Origin: Planctomycetota bacterium
GTDB lineage: Bacteria > Planctomycetota > Phycisphaerae > Phycisphaerales > UBA1924
Length of the DNA: 64,000 bases
Direction of reading: 5' to 3'
Assembly: GCA_003696675.1 (NCBI GenBank)
Contig: RFGH01000112.1
Location: 1-64,000 of the forward strand
Shown here: in pieces, positions 17,436 through 26,312 of the stretch
Numbering within the stretch: the stretch's first letter is position 1
Layout: every line of letters starts with the position of its first letter
The notes under the pieces: generated by a model
The model's input: only the letters and a program-made list of their open reading frames with translations
Database searches by the model: none
What the model was told of the DNA's origin: nothing
Translations under genes and position numbers: made by a program

Positions 17436-17932
17436 GATCCGACAGACGCCATCACGGATTTACGCTGCTGGAGCTGATGCTGTCAGCGGTGATTATGGCT
17501 GTCGTAGCGGCGGTCGTTATGCCCGTCATCATGTCCGCGACCGATGCCTACGCATCGGCCAGATCGCTCCGGACATCCGTCGAGTCAGCATCCTTTGCCA
17601 TAGACAGGATACGACGGATTATCCGCGAAGCTCCGCCGAAGGCCGACGGCGCCGCTTTGGCTGTATATCAGGCATCCTCTACGCGGCTTGAGTTTGAAAA
17701 CCAGACCGGCTTCCGGCTCAATGGCGATATTCTGGAAATTGTCACGCCGGACGGGGAGGCTCCACTGGCGAGGAAGGTCAGCAATCTAGAGATTCAATAC
17801 ATCTCCTCGGACGGAGTCACCGCGGCCGCAGATCCCGCCTCGGCCCATCGCATTCACATCCGCATGACGGTTTCCGGGGTGGATGTCTCGACATGCGCGT
17901 TCCCACGCGTGTGGATGGGGGATGTCCCATGA
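17432..17932 (+). CDS. Minor pseudopilin (GspJ/PilW-like)
   Basis: 166 residues. Leader M-R-S-D-R-R-H-H-G then F-T-L-L-E-L-M-L-S-A-V-I-M-A-V-V; the residue before the cleavage site is the canonical Gly. The pattern S-F-A-I-D-R-I-R-R-I-I-R-E-A-P followed by a strand-rich domain (R-L-E-F-E-N, L-E-I-V-T-P-D-G) is like GspJ/PilW. Overlaps the preceding and following genes by 4 bp. Confidence 0.8.
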   Translation: MRSDRRHHGFTLLELMLSAVIMAVVAAVVMPVIMSATDAYASARSLRTSVESASFAIDRIRRIIREAPPKADGAALAVYQASSTRLEFENQTGFRLNGDILEIVTPDGEAPLARKVSNLEIQYISSDGVTAAADPASAHRIHIRMTVSGVDVSTCAFPRVWMGDVP

Positions 17933-18276
17933 CACAGCGGATGAGTTACAGGCGAGGAATGGCGGTAGCCGTGGTTGTGGTGGTACTCGCGGTGATGTCA
18001 CTCGTGCTGCTTGGGACCATCCGGCCTGTGCGTCAAGAGACCGGAGTTGCGCTTCTCCGCGTTCAGACCGTGCGGGCTTTTTATGCCGCGGAGTCTGGTG
18101 TAGTTGTCGTTATCGGCGGCTTGGGTGCGGGTCTGGAGCTGCCAGATCCGGGGGATTCCCTTTCATTTTCCGAGCAATCGGTGACTTTCGAGGCCGTCCC
18201 CGATGGTCCGGGTGTTATTGCGGTGACGGGGAAAAGTGGTGGGGCCAGGCGACGCATTTCTCTGGACATTGAGTGA
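17929..18276 (+). CDS. GspK/PilX-like small pilus-assembly protein
   Basis: 115 residues from ATG 17929, overlapping the J-like stop by 4 bp. The N-terminus R-R-G-M-A-V-A-V-V-V-V-V-L-A-V-M-S-L lacks the Phe and Glu of a true prepilin site but resembles the G-x-A-L-x-x-x-L-x-x-L-x-x-L helix of GspK/PilX; Y-A-A-E-S-G after the helix is the PilX signature. It is far shorter than GspK (about 300), lacking the large alpha-helical domain. Role inferred from position. Confidence 0.65.
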   Translation: MTQRMSYRRGMAVAVVVVVLAVMSLVLLGTIRPVRQETGVALLRVQTVRAFYAAESGVVVVIGGLGAGLELPDPGDSLSFSEQSVTFEAVPDGPGVIAVTGKSGGARRRISLDIE

Positions 18277-18357
18277 TCGAAGGGTCGAAACCACCCAAGT
18301 CAGGGCGTTCTCGGGCCGATGCTTCCGAACAAGAGTCTCGGTTTACGGGGTACAAGC

Positions 18358-19992
18358 ATGCGGATCAGCGGCAAACACATCGTCCTGTCACTCACGCAGC
18401 GCAGGCTTGCTGGTGCCATGATCCGGGGGGGCAAGGCGGTTCAGGTAGAAGCAATCGATCTTGACCCGGCACTCTGGAGCACGGCATGGTCCGAAGGACT
18501 CATGCCGTATGACTCCGAGATTCGCCGTGTGCTGACAAGACTCCAGGCTGGAAAAGAGGCGAAGGTCACTGTTCTGTACAACAGCCCGACTGCGGTGCTG
18601 GGATGCTTCGACCTGCCCGGTTCCCCAAGTGAAGCATGCGCTGCGGCAAAGCTCCAGATCCGCGAGCCTGAGACTGGATTCTCAGTCAGCGCTGCGTATC
18701 CGATTGCGCCAGCAGCGAGTGGGAACGGCTGCTGGTCAGTTCTTGCCATCTCCGAGCGTGACGATGCAGCCAACGCGTTGTTCGGGTGGGTCTCGCGTGC
18801 CGGCGCAAGACTCGTCGGGGTTGTCCCAATTCAGTTTGCTGTTGCGATCGAAGCATCGCGTCACGCCGCATCGGATGAAGAACTCACCGCGGAGTGTCTT
18901 ATCGGGCAAGATTGGACAGCCGTCGCTTGCGGCGCGTCTGGCGGCTTTCATCTGATCAGGGTGTTTGAGCTGGGGTATGGCGCGATGGCCGGTGTTCATG
19001 CTCAAGTCGCGAGCTCGCAGAACATAGATACCGACGGCCTTGCTGGTCTCTTCAAGATTGGAGTTCCGTTCAAGAACAGGAATATTGACCCGGCCGACCG
19101 TTCAATGCTCCTTCCATTGCTCTCGCCCATTATCCAGCGGCTTTGTGTCGAGATAAAACAGACGCTTCGCTTCGGCCTGTCTGGCGCTCATTTGCCTGCG
19201 ACACTCAAGCTCATCGGAGTTGCTGGCCGTATCCCCGAACTGATTCCCGCCCTGGCGGAGGGTGTCGACATGAATGTCGAAGCAGATACCCAGGGCGCAG
19301 ATACAGACGATCCGGCAGCGGCATTCGCGCATGGCAGCATCGAGCAGAGATTCTTGTCATTCATGGAGAAGCCGATCCGCATCCGACCGGAACCGCTCGT
19401 ATACGAAGACGCTGCTCGTACATTCCGGCACGCGACAATGGTTGGAGCCATGGTCTGCGTGATAGCGATCGGTCTGGAATACGGCTGGCTTGGACACCAG
19501 CGTGCTCAGATCGAATCCCAGTTTGCCTCTATGAGCAGTTCGGTCGCAATGACCGCGGCTCATCGCGAGCAACAGGAATCGGTGCGGGAGGTTGCCCTGA
19601 GGGCTGGTCGGGTCGGACTGAAGCTCCTAGACAACATCGAGTTTACTGCGAACACAGGCAGAGTGCTAACCCAGATCGCGTCGGCGGTTCCGCAAGGCGT
19701 GGAGCTTACCTCGATCGATCTCCGCAGAAACGGAGGCGATCCCGGACTCACAATCAGCGGGATCGCCACGGGCGACTCCGACGACGCGGCCGGACGGGCG
19801 CTCAACGAGTTTTTCGCCGGGCTTTCCGCCAAGCCGGAAGTGTCGTCGGTTGAGCTCGGAGCTACTCAACGCGATGAACACAAGAGCGGGTCACAGGTGT
19901 CTCGCGTCTTCTCGGTGCGTCTGAAGTTGACCGAGATGCCGCCGGAGTACGCGCCGCTTGCGATGTTCGCGAAGCGGGAGGAAGAAAGATGA
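18358..19992 (+). CDS. Pilus-assembly protein, PilM-PilN-like fusion (GspL equivalent)
   Basis: 544 residues from ATG 18358; ATG 18319 would add 13 residues. The N-terminal half (1-350) resembles the actin-like cytoplasmic PilM/GspL domain (I-G-Q-D-W-T-A-V-A-C, I-K-Q-T-L-R-F, I-G-V-A-G-R-I-P). One membrane helix follows at about 363-380 (V-G-A-M-V-C-V-I-A-I-G-L), then a coiled-coil stretch and a PilN-like alpha/beta domain (V-E-L-T-S-I-D-L-R-R-N-G, L-T-I-S-G-I-A). This arrangement, cytoplasmic actin fold + TM + ferredoxin-like domain, is that of GspL, which couples the ATPase to the periplasmic parts. Confidence 0.75.
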   Translation: MRISGKHIVLSLTQRRLAGAMIRGGKAVQVEAIDLDPALWSTAWSEGLMPYDSEIRRVLTRLQAGKEAKVTVLYNSPTAVLGCFDLPGSPSEACAAAKLQIREPETGFSVSAAYPIAPAASGNGCWSVLAISERDDAANALFGWVSRAGARLVGVVPIQFAVAIEASRHAASDEELTAECLIGQDWTAVACGASGGFHLIRVFELGYGAMAGVHAQVASSQNIDTDGLAGLFKIGVPFKNRNIDPADRSMLLPLLSPIIQRLCVEIKQTLRFGLSGAHLPATLKLIGVAGRIPELIPALAEGVDMNVEADTQGADTDDPAAAFAHGSIEQRFLSFMEKPIRIRPEPLVYEDAARTFRHATMVGAMVCVIAIGLEYGWLGHQRAQIESQFASMSSSVAMTAAHREQQESVREVALRAGRVGLKLLDNIEFTANTGRVLTQIASAVPQGVELTSIDLRRNGGDPGLTISGIATGDSDDAAGRALNEFFAGLSAKPEVSSVELGATQRDEHKSGSQVSRVFSVRLKLTEMPPEYAPLAMFAKREEER

Positions 19993-20579
19993 ACCCCACC
20001 CACATTCCGCGTCCACTGTGGCTCCGTCTCGCGTTTGTATGCCTGCTGGCGATCATCGGTCGCTTTGCGATCCTCAAGCCGGCTCACGCATCTTTGAATG
20101 CTTCGCGTATGAACCTCGCGGCTCAGCAGGAAGAATCGGCTTCAATGGACAGTGAAGCGATCCACGCCGCCAAAGCGAACGCTGATCGTATTCTTTCCGT
20201 GGCGGGTGCACTCGAATCCCGCTTGAACACGAATGCTGGAGCGAACTGGACGGTCAATCAGTTTGAGCGTCTCGCAGCATCAAACTCCGTCAGGATTTTG
20301 CGGATGAGTCCCCGGGGAAGCCCCGGCATCGACAAACGAGCCGAGGACGGGCCGCGGGTGATCGCCGACGAGTTCTCGTTGGAAATCAGCGGATCGTTCG
20401 CTGGCGTCGCGGCCTTCTTGTCCGCACTCGAAGAGGATGTCGGCGTGCTCGAGATCGAGAGTCTTCGCATGAACGGGACATCACCCGATACGGTCAGTGC
20501 GTCACTCGATGTCATCCGCTATCACTTGGCCAGGGGTGAAAGATTGATTGAAACCGAGGAGGCCGGGTATGGCGGTTGA
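19989..20579 (+). CDS. PilO/GspM-like inner-membrane protein
   Basis: 196 residues, overlapping the preceding gene by 4 bp. One N-terminal membrane segment (W-L-R-L-A-F-V-C-L-L-A-I-I-G-R-F), a coiled-coil region to about residue 80, then a small domain with F-S-L-E-I-S-G-S-F-A-G-V-A-A-F-L-S-A-L-E, the PilO-type strand-helix element. PilO/GspM proteins dimerise with the PilN/GspL partner encoded just upstream to form the inner-membrane alignment complex. Assignment rests on position plus topology. Confidence 0.7.
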   Translation: MNPTHIPRPLWLRLAFVCLLAIIGRFAILKPAHASLNASRMNLAAQQEESASMDSEAIHAAKANADRILSVAGALESRLNTNAGANWTVNQFERLAASNSVRILRMSPRGSPGIDKRAEDGPRVIADEFSLEISGSFAGVAAFLSALEEDVGVLEIESLRMNGTSPDTVSASLDVIRYHLARGERLIETEEAGYGG

Positions 20580-21051
20580 ATCCCACATGCGACTGCTATG
20601 TCTTGGGGCGATTGTGGCGCCGTCCATCATCGGTGTCATCGCCGGGCACCTTGGTGACGGCGCCTCCCGAGCGGGTGCGATTATGATTGAGCCGATGCCC
20701 GATCTTCCCGTCATGGGGCCCTCGCCGATTCCGCCCGGCACATCGGTGGTGTCGTCAGTCCCTTCGCCTTTCAAGTCCGAAAGTGAGCCGCCCCCCGAGA
20801 CCCGTGTAGCCCGGCCGCAACGGTCTGGATCTCAGCGTCCGACCGAGCCAGAGGTCGAGTTTGTTCTGTCCTCGGTTATGCCCAGCCCGACCCGCCCCTT
20901 GGCGGTCATCAACGGCAAGGTGCGACGCATCGGCGATACGGTCGAGCCGGGTTGGGTGCTGACCATGATCGATGGCGATGCCCGTCGGGTGATCCTCACC
21001 CACCTATCCGGTCGCACAAGAACCTTGGAAATGGCCACCCAAGTTCCCTGA
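20569..21051 (+). CDS. GspB/GspC-like assembly protein
   Basis: 160 residues from ATG 20569, overlapping the previous gene by 11 bp; TTG 20548 is an alternative. An N-terminal hydrophobic segment is followed by a Pro-rich linker (about 40-100) and a small C-terminal domain with L-A-V-I-N-G-K-V-R-R-I-G-D-T-V and R-R-V-I-L-T-H-L-S-G-R-T-R-T-L, which matches the repeat-like fold of GspB and the HR domain of GspC. Such proteins link the inner-membrane complex to the outer-membrane secretin. Last gene of the operon; no secretin gene follows. Confidence 0.65.
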   Translation: MAVESHMRLLCLGAIVAPSIIGVIAGHLGDGASRAGAIMIEPMPDLPVMGPSPIPPGTSVVSSVPSPFKSESEPPPETRVARPQRSGSQRPTEPEVEFVLSSVMPSPTRPLAVINGKVRRIGDTVEPGWVLTMIDGDARRVILTHLSGRTRTLEMATQVP

Positions 21052-21120
21052 GGACCCCTGACCACCCCGCCCGACCCTCCCTCCTTGCCGAGCAGGCTAG
21101 GCGGCCTATCATCGTCCAAC

Positions 21121-21194
21121 GGGCGCATAGCTCAGTTGGCTAGAGCGCTGCCGTCACATGGCAGAGGTCACAGGTTCGAGTCCTGTTGCGCCCA
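21121..21194 (+). tRNA. tRNA-Val (anticodon CAC)
   Basis: 74 nt folding into a full cloverleaf: acceptor GGGCGCA/TGCGCCC, D-stem GCTC/GAGC, anticodon stem CTGCC/GGCAG with loop GTCACAT (CAC at 34-36), and T-arm ACAGG-TTCGAGT-CCTGT. The discriminator base is A and CCA is not encoded. It reads GUG valine codons. Confidence 0.97.
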
Positions 21195-21588
21195 TTGGCA
21201 TTCTGGATGATCCGTCGTCGGGTTTCGCCCAACCCCGCCGGACACCGTAAAGCGTTGCCGATCAGGTGTTTCCATCTGATCCCGTCGCCCGGCGATGCTC
21301 GGCGAGATCGAGCGATTCGTTCGATTGTGAGTCCAATCTGATATCAGTCCGCCCGCGGCCTTGCCCTCGTGCCGCTTGGTCTGCGTGGCGACACCCGCAC
21401 CCCCGGGGTCCCAGTCGATCTCCGCCCACCACAACCGCAGCACTTTGGAGGAGCAAAGGAATCTGCCGAGGTTGGCCAGAGAGATGATGAACCAGTCGTT
21501 CCGCGTCCGGGGCAGCATCAAGGAGCCTGTGGGCAGCCAGCGGGTTGCGGGTCAGATTACTTGGGAGTAAGTGTTCGTGTCTGTAAGA
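21195..21588. other. Intergenic region after tRNA-Val
   Basis: About 390 bases with no confirmed gene. A leftward open frame through the tRNA is an artefact. A rightward frame ending at 21570 reads as plausible protein over its last 40 residues (polar, mixed composition) but has no ribosome binding site or family resemblance; it could be a gene remnant. Confidence 0.4.
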
Positions 21589-21619
21589 ACAAGCCCGCCC
21601 CTCAAAGAGGCGGGCTTGT
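21585..21619 (-). terminator. Rho-independent terminator of the S8 protease gene
   Basis: An 11-bp stem ACAAGCCCGCC/GGCGGGCTTGT with a 9-nt loop sits 25 bp beyond the stop codon; the leftward transcript continues with TTCTTAC, a short U-rich tract. Confidence 0.8.
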
Positions 21620-21643
21620 CTGGAAACGGGTAGTAGAACCGAA

Positions 21644-24496
21644 TCAGATCGGCCGAATCACCGGGCGCCCGGCCGAATCGCCCGGGCCGGGTCGGTTGCC
21701 CGGGTAGCCGGTGTCGTTGCAGAATCCAGGGACGAACAGCACATTCGTGAAGAAGTAGATGTCGTCGAAGGTGACCTGGCCGTCGCCGTTCACATCCGCC
21801 AGCGGGTCACCGTTGGTATACCAGCTCAGGAAGAGCTGTAGGTCCGCAAAGTTCACGCGCCCGTCCGCGTTCAGGTCTCCCGGGCAGTTCGTGAGCGTTG
21901 GGGGGCACGCGAGCGATGGCGGCACATTCGTGGGAGTTCCGTAGATTTCAAGTCGGAAGGAGACCAAGGTTTTCTCAGAGTGCTCAGCGAAGGCGGCACC
22001 GGGCATGCCCAGCACGCCGAGGTAAGTCACGTGCTCCTCGCCCGGGTCGTCGTCCGAAGGATCCATCGGCGTGCCGCCGTCGTCGGGCAGTTCACCTTCG
22101 GGTGTCTCGTCATCCGGACGGAAGTCCTGCAGATACAGGTTCCAGGTCCCTCCCGACAGTTCGCCCCAGTGCTTGTAGCTCTTGAATGTGTACGAGTTGT
22201 AGGCGATCCCTGTGTCGACGCCTGAGCTGTCGGCCCGGGGAATCGCGAGCGGGGAAACCGAGCCATTCGGCGACTCGAGCACGATCAGGAGATCGCCGGC
22301 TCCGGCGCCGGTCACGGTGACCGTCAGAAGGACCTTCTCGACCTCATAGTTCTCGCGAACACATGCCAGGCCGGTGATCGATCCGTTGGGGAGTTCACGC
22401 TGCGCAAACACGATATCGCCGGGTACAAGCTGGTGGAGGACCTTCGGCAATCCGTCTGATCCGACATACTCCCCGATTTCCACGAACTCGGCATCAGGGA
22501 TCGCCACGCTCTGCTCGATCACACCGGAATCGAGGATGCGGGTGCGAGGAAGCCCGGGCCAGGTGCGGGCCATGTTGACCGCTGCCTGCGCATCAATCAC
22601 GCCGAAACCGTACTCATCGCTGTGCAGCACATCGCCTGAGTTGACCTGCCAGAACTGGGGATTTGCGACATTCGGATCATCGGGATCGATATTGCCGAAG
22701 CCGATGAGATTCGTCCAGTAGCTCCCGACTGGGCTGAAGTTCACTGGGACAGAGGTTCGCTGGATGATGTGCTCGATATCGCGGATCGTGAGATTCGGGT
22801 TCGCTTCCAGCATCAGAGCGAAGATGCCCGTCGCGATGGGGGCGGCGGCACTGGTTCCGCTGAAGGTGCAGGTAAGCCCCGGGACACCGGCCAATGCGGC
22901 GGGGCAATCGCCGTCAGCACCGGCGGCGATCTGGTTGGTGGTGGTGATCCCCCGCCCGGCATCCGCGAAGGGATAGCCCGTGATCCCATACGGTTGAAGA
23001 AGCGATCCGCCGAGTGAATATGCGGCGGCAAGCACCGCGGTGCCGGTAGTCGAATAGCCAGCACGCTGGTTGTCTTCGCCGACCGCAGCGATCGCAATGG
23101 TCGAAGGGTGGGAGTTGGCCTCCCAGTACTCGGTGCGATCACCGATCATCCCAGAGTACCGCTCGCCCGAAGTATCGGCTCCGCTGTCGTCAAAGTCGGT
23201 GATATCACCGGCGTTCCCGCCCGTGATGTCGAGAAAGCCCCATTGCGGCAGACTCACCGCGTTGCCGATGGAGAAGCGGGGAAAGCCCTGGAAATGGCTC
23301 GCGTTGCCCGCGGCCATGACATGAATCCGTCCCTTCCGCCCCCTGCCCAGCGTGTGGCCACGGTCGAGGGCGAGCTCAACGGTCCCGTTGAGGGGGGAGA
23401 TACCCACGCCGGGGAAGGCCACTTCAACATCGTCGCCAGCCACCGGGAACACGCCCGCCGGACCGAATGGGGGGTAGAAGTCCGTCGCGGGACCCCACGA
23501 GTTGTTCGTCAGATCGATCTGGCCGAGTTCGTGGTTCCAAGCCTCGGCCTGCTCCAAACTGCTGCCGTTGCGAAGGGCCGCAATCCGCGCACCGAACGCC
23601 ACGCCACGCCCAAAGGTTGAGTTCGCGGCCGCGCCGATCAATCCCGCGACCGAGGTCGCGTGGGTCACATCGACCTGGAACGGATCGGTGATCTGCGACA
23701 GATTCAGGGCGAAGTTGGGGAAGAGGTCCGGGTGGACGACATCGGAAAAGTCGTAGCCGGGTGTAGCCAGATCGTCGGGGTCATATGGAGAGGTGAAGTT
23801 GCCGCTTCGGGCCTCGAGCACGCCAACGACAACACCGGCACCGGAGGTGCCCGCGTCGTGAACCGCCTGGATGTTGTGATCGGCGTTGGTGTCCAGACTG
23901 TTGAAAATGTGCCACTGGGCTCCGAGAGCCGGATCGGACCCGCCGCGGCTCGCTTTGGGGGCTTCAAAATTCACATAGGCGGTTTCAATCCCCGCCACGC
24001 CGGCGAGCAGGTCCGCCATTCGGGCCGCGTTCTCGACAGATCGGGCACCGATGGTATAGACACCCGGGATGCTGGATTCGGCCACCATGTTGCCGTTCAG
24101 CCACGCGAACTCCCCACGCACCGATTCGATCGCCGCTTCCGCGACCTTGCGGCTCTCGGCATGGAAAACCACCTCGCCGTACAGCGTGTAGGAGGGTGCG
24201 ATGACGGAAAGCGGGCCCTTGAAGCCGGCGGTCAGGCGGGCCTCGGTCTTGTAGGCCGAAGGGCGGGCGACCAAGAACGGCTGCCCGACGGGCCCGTTGG
24301 TCCGGATCACCATGGCCTTGGGACGCTCGCCATTGGCAGTGCCGTCATTCTGAGTCCCGGTTACGCTGTTGGAAACGCCCGCGGGAGCCGGCAGCGCGGC
24401 GTGGGCCAACCCGGCCGACGCGACCATGGCCAACAGGCCGACCGACCCGATCCGGGCCGAACTCCAATGGTGGGCATGTTCCCGTTGGATCTGCAT
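21644..24496 (-). CDS. Secreted S8 (subtilisin/kexin-like) protease with P-domain and dockerin-like tail
   Basis: 950 residues from ATG 24496 (AGGAG 8 bases upstream). Signal peptide about 1-34. The S8 domain (about 190-660) has H279 in H-A-T-S-V-A-G, oxyanion Asn in N-N-S-W-G near 332 and Ser549 in S-G-T-S-A-A-A-P. The position of the catalytic Asp reads V-L-E-A-R-S-G (Glu228). A proprotein-convertase P-domain follows (about 690-860; Y-K-H-W-G-E-L-S-G-G-T-W). Residues 880-925 contain two EF-hand-like calcium loops (D-L-N-A-D-G-R-V-N, D-V-N-G-D-G-Q-V-T) as in dockerin-type tails. Probably an extracellular or surface protease. Confidence 0.88.
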   Translation of the reverse strand: MQIQREHAHHWSSARIGSVGLLAMVASAGLAHAALPAPAGVSNSVTGTQNDGTANGERPKAMVIRTNGPVGQPFLVARPSAYKTEARLTAGFKGPLSVIAPSYTLYGEVVFHAESRKVAEAAIESVRGEFAWLNGNMVAESSIPGVYTIGARSVENAARMADLLAGVAGIETAYVNFEAPKASRGGSDPALGAQWHIFNSLDTNADHNIQAVHDAGTSGAGVVVGVLEARSGNFTSPYDPDDLATPGYDFSDVVHPDLFPNFALNLSQITDPFQVDVTHATSVAGLIGAAANSTFGRGVAFGARIAALRNGSSLEQAEAWNHELGQIDLTNNSWGPATDFYPPFGPAGVFPVAGDDVEVAFPGVGISPLNGTVELALDRGHTLGRGRKGRIHVMAAGNASHFQGFPRFSIGNAVSLPQWGFLDITGGNAGDITDFDDSGADTSGERYSGMIGDRTEYWEANSHPSTIAIAAVGEDNQRAGYSTTGTAVLAAAYSLGGSLLQPYGITGYPFADAGRGITTTNQIAAGADGDCPAALAGVPGLTCTFSGTSAAAPIATGIFALMLEANPNLTIRDIEHIIQRTSVPVNFSPVGSYWTNLIGFGNIDPDDPNVANPQFWQVNSGDVLHSDEYGFGVIDAQAAVNMARTWPGLPRTRILDSGVIEQSVAIPDAEFVEIGEYVGSDGLPKVLHQLVPGDIVFAQRELPNGSITGLACVRENYEVEKVLLTVTVTGAGAGDLLIVLESPNGSVSPLAIPRADSSGVDTGIAYNSYTFKSYKHWGELSGGTWNLYLQDFRPDDETPEGELPDDGGTPMDPSDDDPGEEHVTYLGVLGMPGAAFAEHSEKTLVSFRLEIYGTPTNVPPSLACPPTLTNCPGDLNADGRVNFADLQLFLSWYTNGDPLADVNGDGQVTFDDIYFFTNVLFVPGFCNDTGYPGNRPGPGDSAGRPVIRPI

Positions 24497-24682
24497 CTTG
24501 CGCTCCTGCAATGGCTTTGTGTTCGAGTGGCGTTCGTGCCGTGTGGGGGGCGGCGGGGAGTTTCTGGCTCTGTCGCATCATTCTAGCGGTACTGCGAGCC
24601 CGATGGGTCCAACAAGCCCCGCCCAAATATCCGCTGGCGTTAGGGCGATACGCAGCCCGGACCGCCCGGTTGCCCCATTGTC

Positions 24683-24700
24683 CCAGCCTGAACGGGCTGG
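24683..24700 (-). terminator. Possible weak hairpin after fumC
   Basis: A 6-bp stem CCAGCC/GGCTGG begins one base after the fumC stop codon, reading leftward. There is no T-run, so rho-independent termination is doubtful. Confidence 0.3.
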
Positions 24701-24701
24701 C

Positions 24702-26174
24702 TTAGGCCTTTTCCGGCTCGGTCATGGACCGCGGGTCGAGCAGCTCGTTGAGCCGATCCGCCGGGATCAGGCCTTGCTCGAGGGCCAGCTGCCGCACCGT
24801 CTTGCCCTGTTCGTATGCCTGGTATGCCAGCCTGGCGGATGCGTCGTAACCGATTTCAGGAACGAGGCTTGTGCACATGGCAAGAGACCCCTCGATCAAG
24901 GCCTCGCACCGTGCTCGGTCCGGTTCCAGACCTTTGAGCAGGTTTGTGTTGAAGGTGCTACAGGCCCCGGCCAGGAGGTTGATCGAGTCGATCACATTCG
25001 CCGCCATGACGGGCATGGCCACATTCAGATCGATCAGCGACCCGATGCCGCCCAGCCCCCCGGTGGTGACGGCGGCGTCGTTGCCGATCACTTGGCATGC
25101 GACCATCATGACCGCCTCGCAAATGACCGGGTTGACTTTGCCGGGCATGATCGATGAGCCGGGCTGGACCGCCGGCAGGCGGAGTTCGCCGATGCCGCAG
25201 CGGGGTCCGGAACCGAGCCATCGGATGTCGTTGGCGATCTTGGTGAGGCTGACCGCGACCGTCTTGAGGTGCCCGGAGGCTTCCACGAAGGCGTCCTTGG
25301 CGTGCTGGGCCTCGAAGTGGTTGTCGGCCTCACGGAAGTCGATGCCGGTGGCCGCACTCAGCCGCTCGCACACGCCCGCGGCGAAGCGGGGATGGGTGTT
25401 GATGCCGGTGCCCACGGCCGTCCCGCCGATGGCCAGCTCTGCCAGCGCGGCGGTGGCCCGGTGCAGCCGATCTTCGGCGTGCCGCATCTGGGAGGCGTAT
25501 CCGCTGAACTCCTGCCCGAGCCGGATCGGGGTCGCGTCCGCCAAGTGGGTCCGCCCGATCTTGATGACATCGTCCCATGCGGAGGCTTTGGCTTCGAGCT
25601 CTTCGGCGAGTGCCCGAACCGCGGGAAGCAGCTTTTCGTGGATCGCTACGGCCGCCGCTACATGCATCGCGGTGGGGAAGGTGTCGTTGCTCGACTGGCC
25701 CATGTTGACATGGTCGTTGGGGTGGACGGCCGATTCAGCCTTGAGATAGTCCGCGTCCTTGCTGGACCCGATCGCTGCCCCGTTGGCAAGGCAGACCAGG
25801 TTGGACACGACCTCGTTGACATTCATGTTGGTGCTGGTGCCGGAGCCGGTCTGAAAGATGTCGACCGGGAAGTGCCGCGCGAGCCCGCCCCGGCCCGGGA
25901 GGCCGGCGAGGATCTCCTCGCAAGCCTTCTCGATCGCGTCCGCCTTTGCCTTGGGGAGTTTGCCCAACGATTCATTGGTCCGGGCCGCGGCTCGTTTGAG
26001 CATCGCGAAGGCCCTGATGATCTCGGGCGGGACCGGCCGACCCGAGATCGGGAAGTTCAGGACCGCCCGCTGGGTCGATGCGCCGTAGAGCACATCGCTG
26101 GGGACGGGCATTTCGCCCATGGAGTCCTTCTCGATCCGGGTGTTTTCGCCCGCCGTCGCAGCAACCTGAACCAT
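24702..26174 (-). CDS. fumC: Fumarate hydratase, class II
   Basis: 490 residues from ATG 26174 (AAGGAG upstream; the frame runs further but lacks homology). FumC interconverts fumarate and malate in the citric acid cycle. The sequence has Q-T-G-S-G-T-S-T-N-M-N-V-N-E-V near residue 105, S-S-N-D-T-F-P-T near 150, G-R-T-H-L-A-D-A-T-P and the superfamily signature G-S-S-I-M-P-G-K-V-N-P near 330, which carries catalytic loop residues. Length is typical (about 460-490). Aspartase and argininosuccinate lyase share the fold, but N-terminal pattern and length fit fumarase. Confidence 0.95.
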   Translation of the reverse strand: MVQVAATAGENTRIEKDSMGEMPVPSDVLYGASTQRAVLNFPISGRPVPPEIIRAFAMLKRAAARTNESLGKLPKAKADAIEKACEEILAGLPGRGGLARHFPVDIFQTGSGTSTNMNVNEVVSNLVCLANGAAIGSSKDADYLKAESAVHPNDHVNMGQSSNDTFPTAMHVAAAVAIHEKLLPAVRALAEELEAKASAWDDVIKIGRTHLADATPIRLGQEFSGYASQMRHAEDRLHRATAALAELAIGGTAVGTGINTHPRFAAGVCERLSAATGIDFREADNHFEAQHAKDAFVEASGHLKTVAVSLTKIANDIRWLGSGPRCGIGELRLPAVQPGSSIMPGKVNPVICEAVMMVACQVIGNDAAVTTGGLGGIGSLIDLNVAMPVMAANVIDSINLLAGACSTFNTNLLKGLEPDRARCEALIEGSLAMCTSLVPEIGYDASARLAYQAYEQGKTVRQLALEQGLIPADRLNELLDPRSMTEPEKA

Positions 26175-26312
26175 GCACAGTGCTCCTTCTAATGATCCGG
26201 TAGGATGGTAGCGCTCCATCCCACGGAAACAGCCCGAGGGATGGGTGCGTAGAGGGCAGCGGACCCCGGTCCGCCCCCGAATCCGACCCCTGTATCCCAG
26301 ACCGAGGCAATC

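Noticed and set aside
21168-21521. Leftward frame beginning within 21.5 kb and ending W-A-Q-Q-D-S-N-L
   Set aside because: The C-terminal residues are the reverse of the tRNA-Val gene and adjacent DNA, a common artefact.
25269-26192. 307-codon plus-strand frame opposite fumC
   Set aside because: Shadow of the real gene; no family resemblance and no ribosome binding site.
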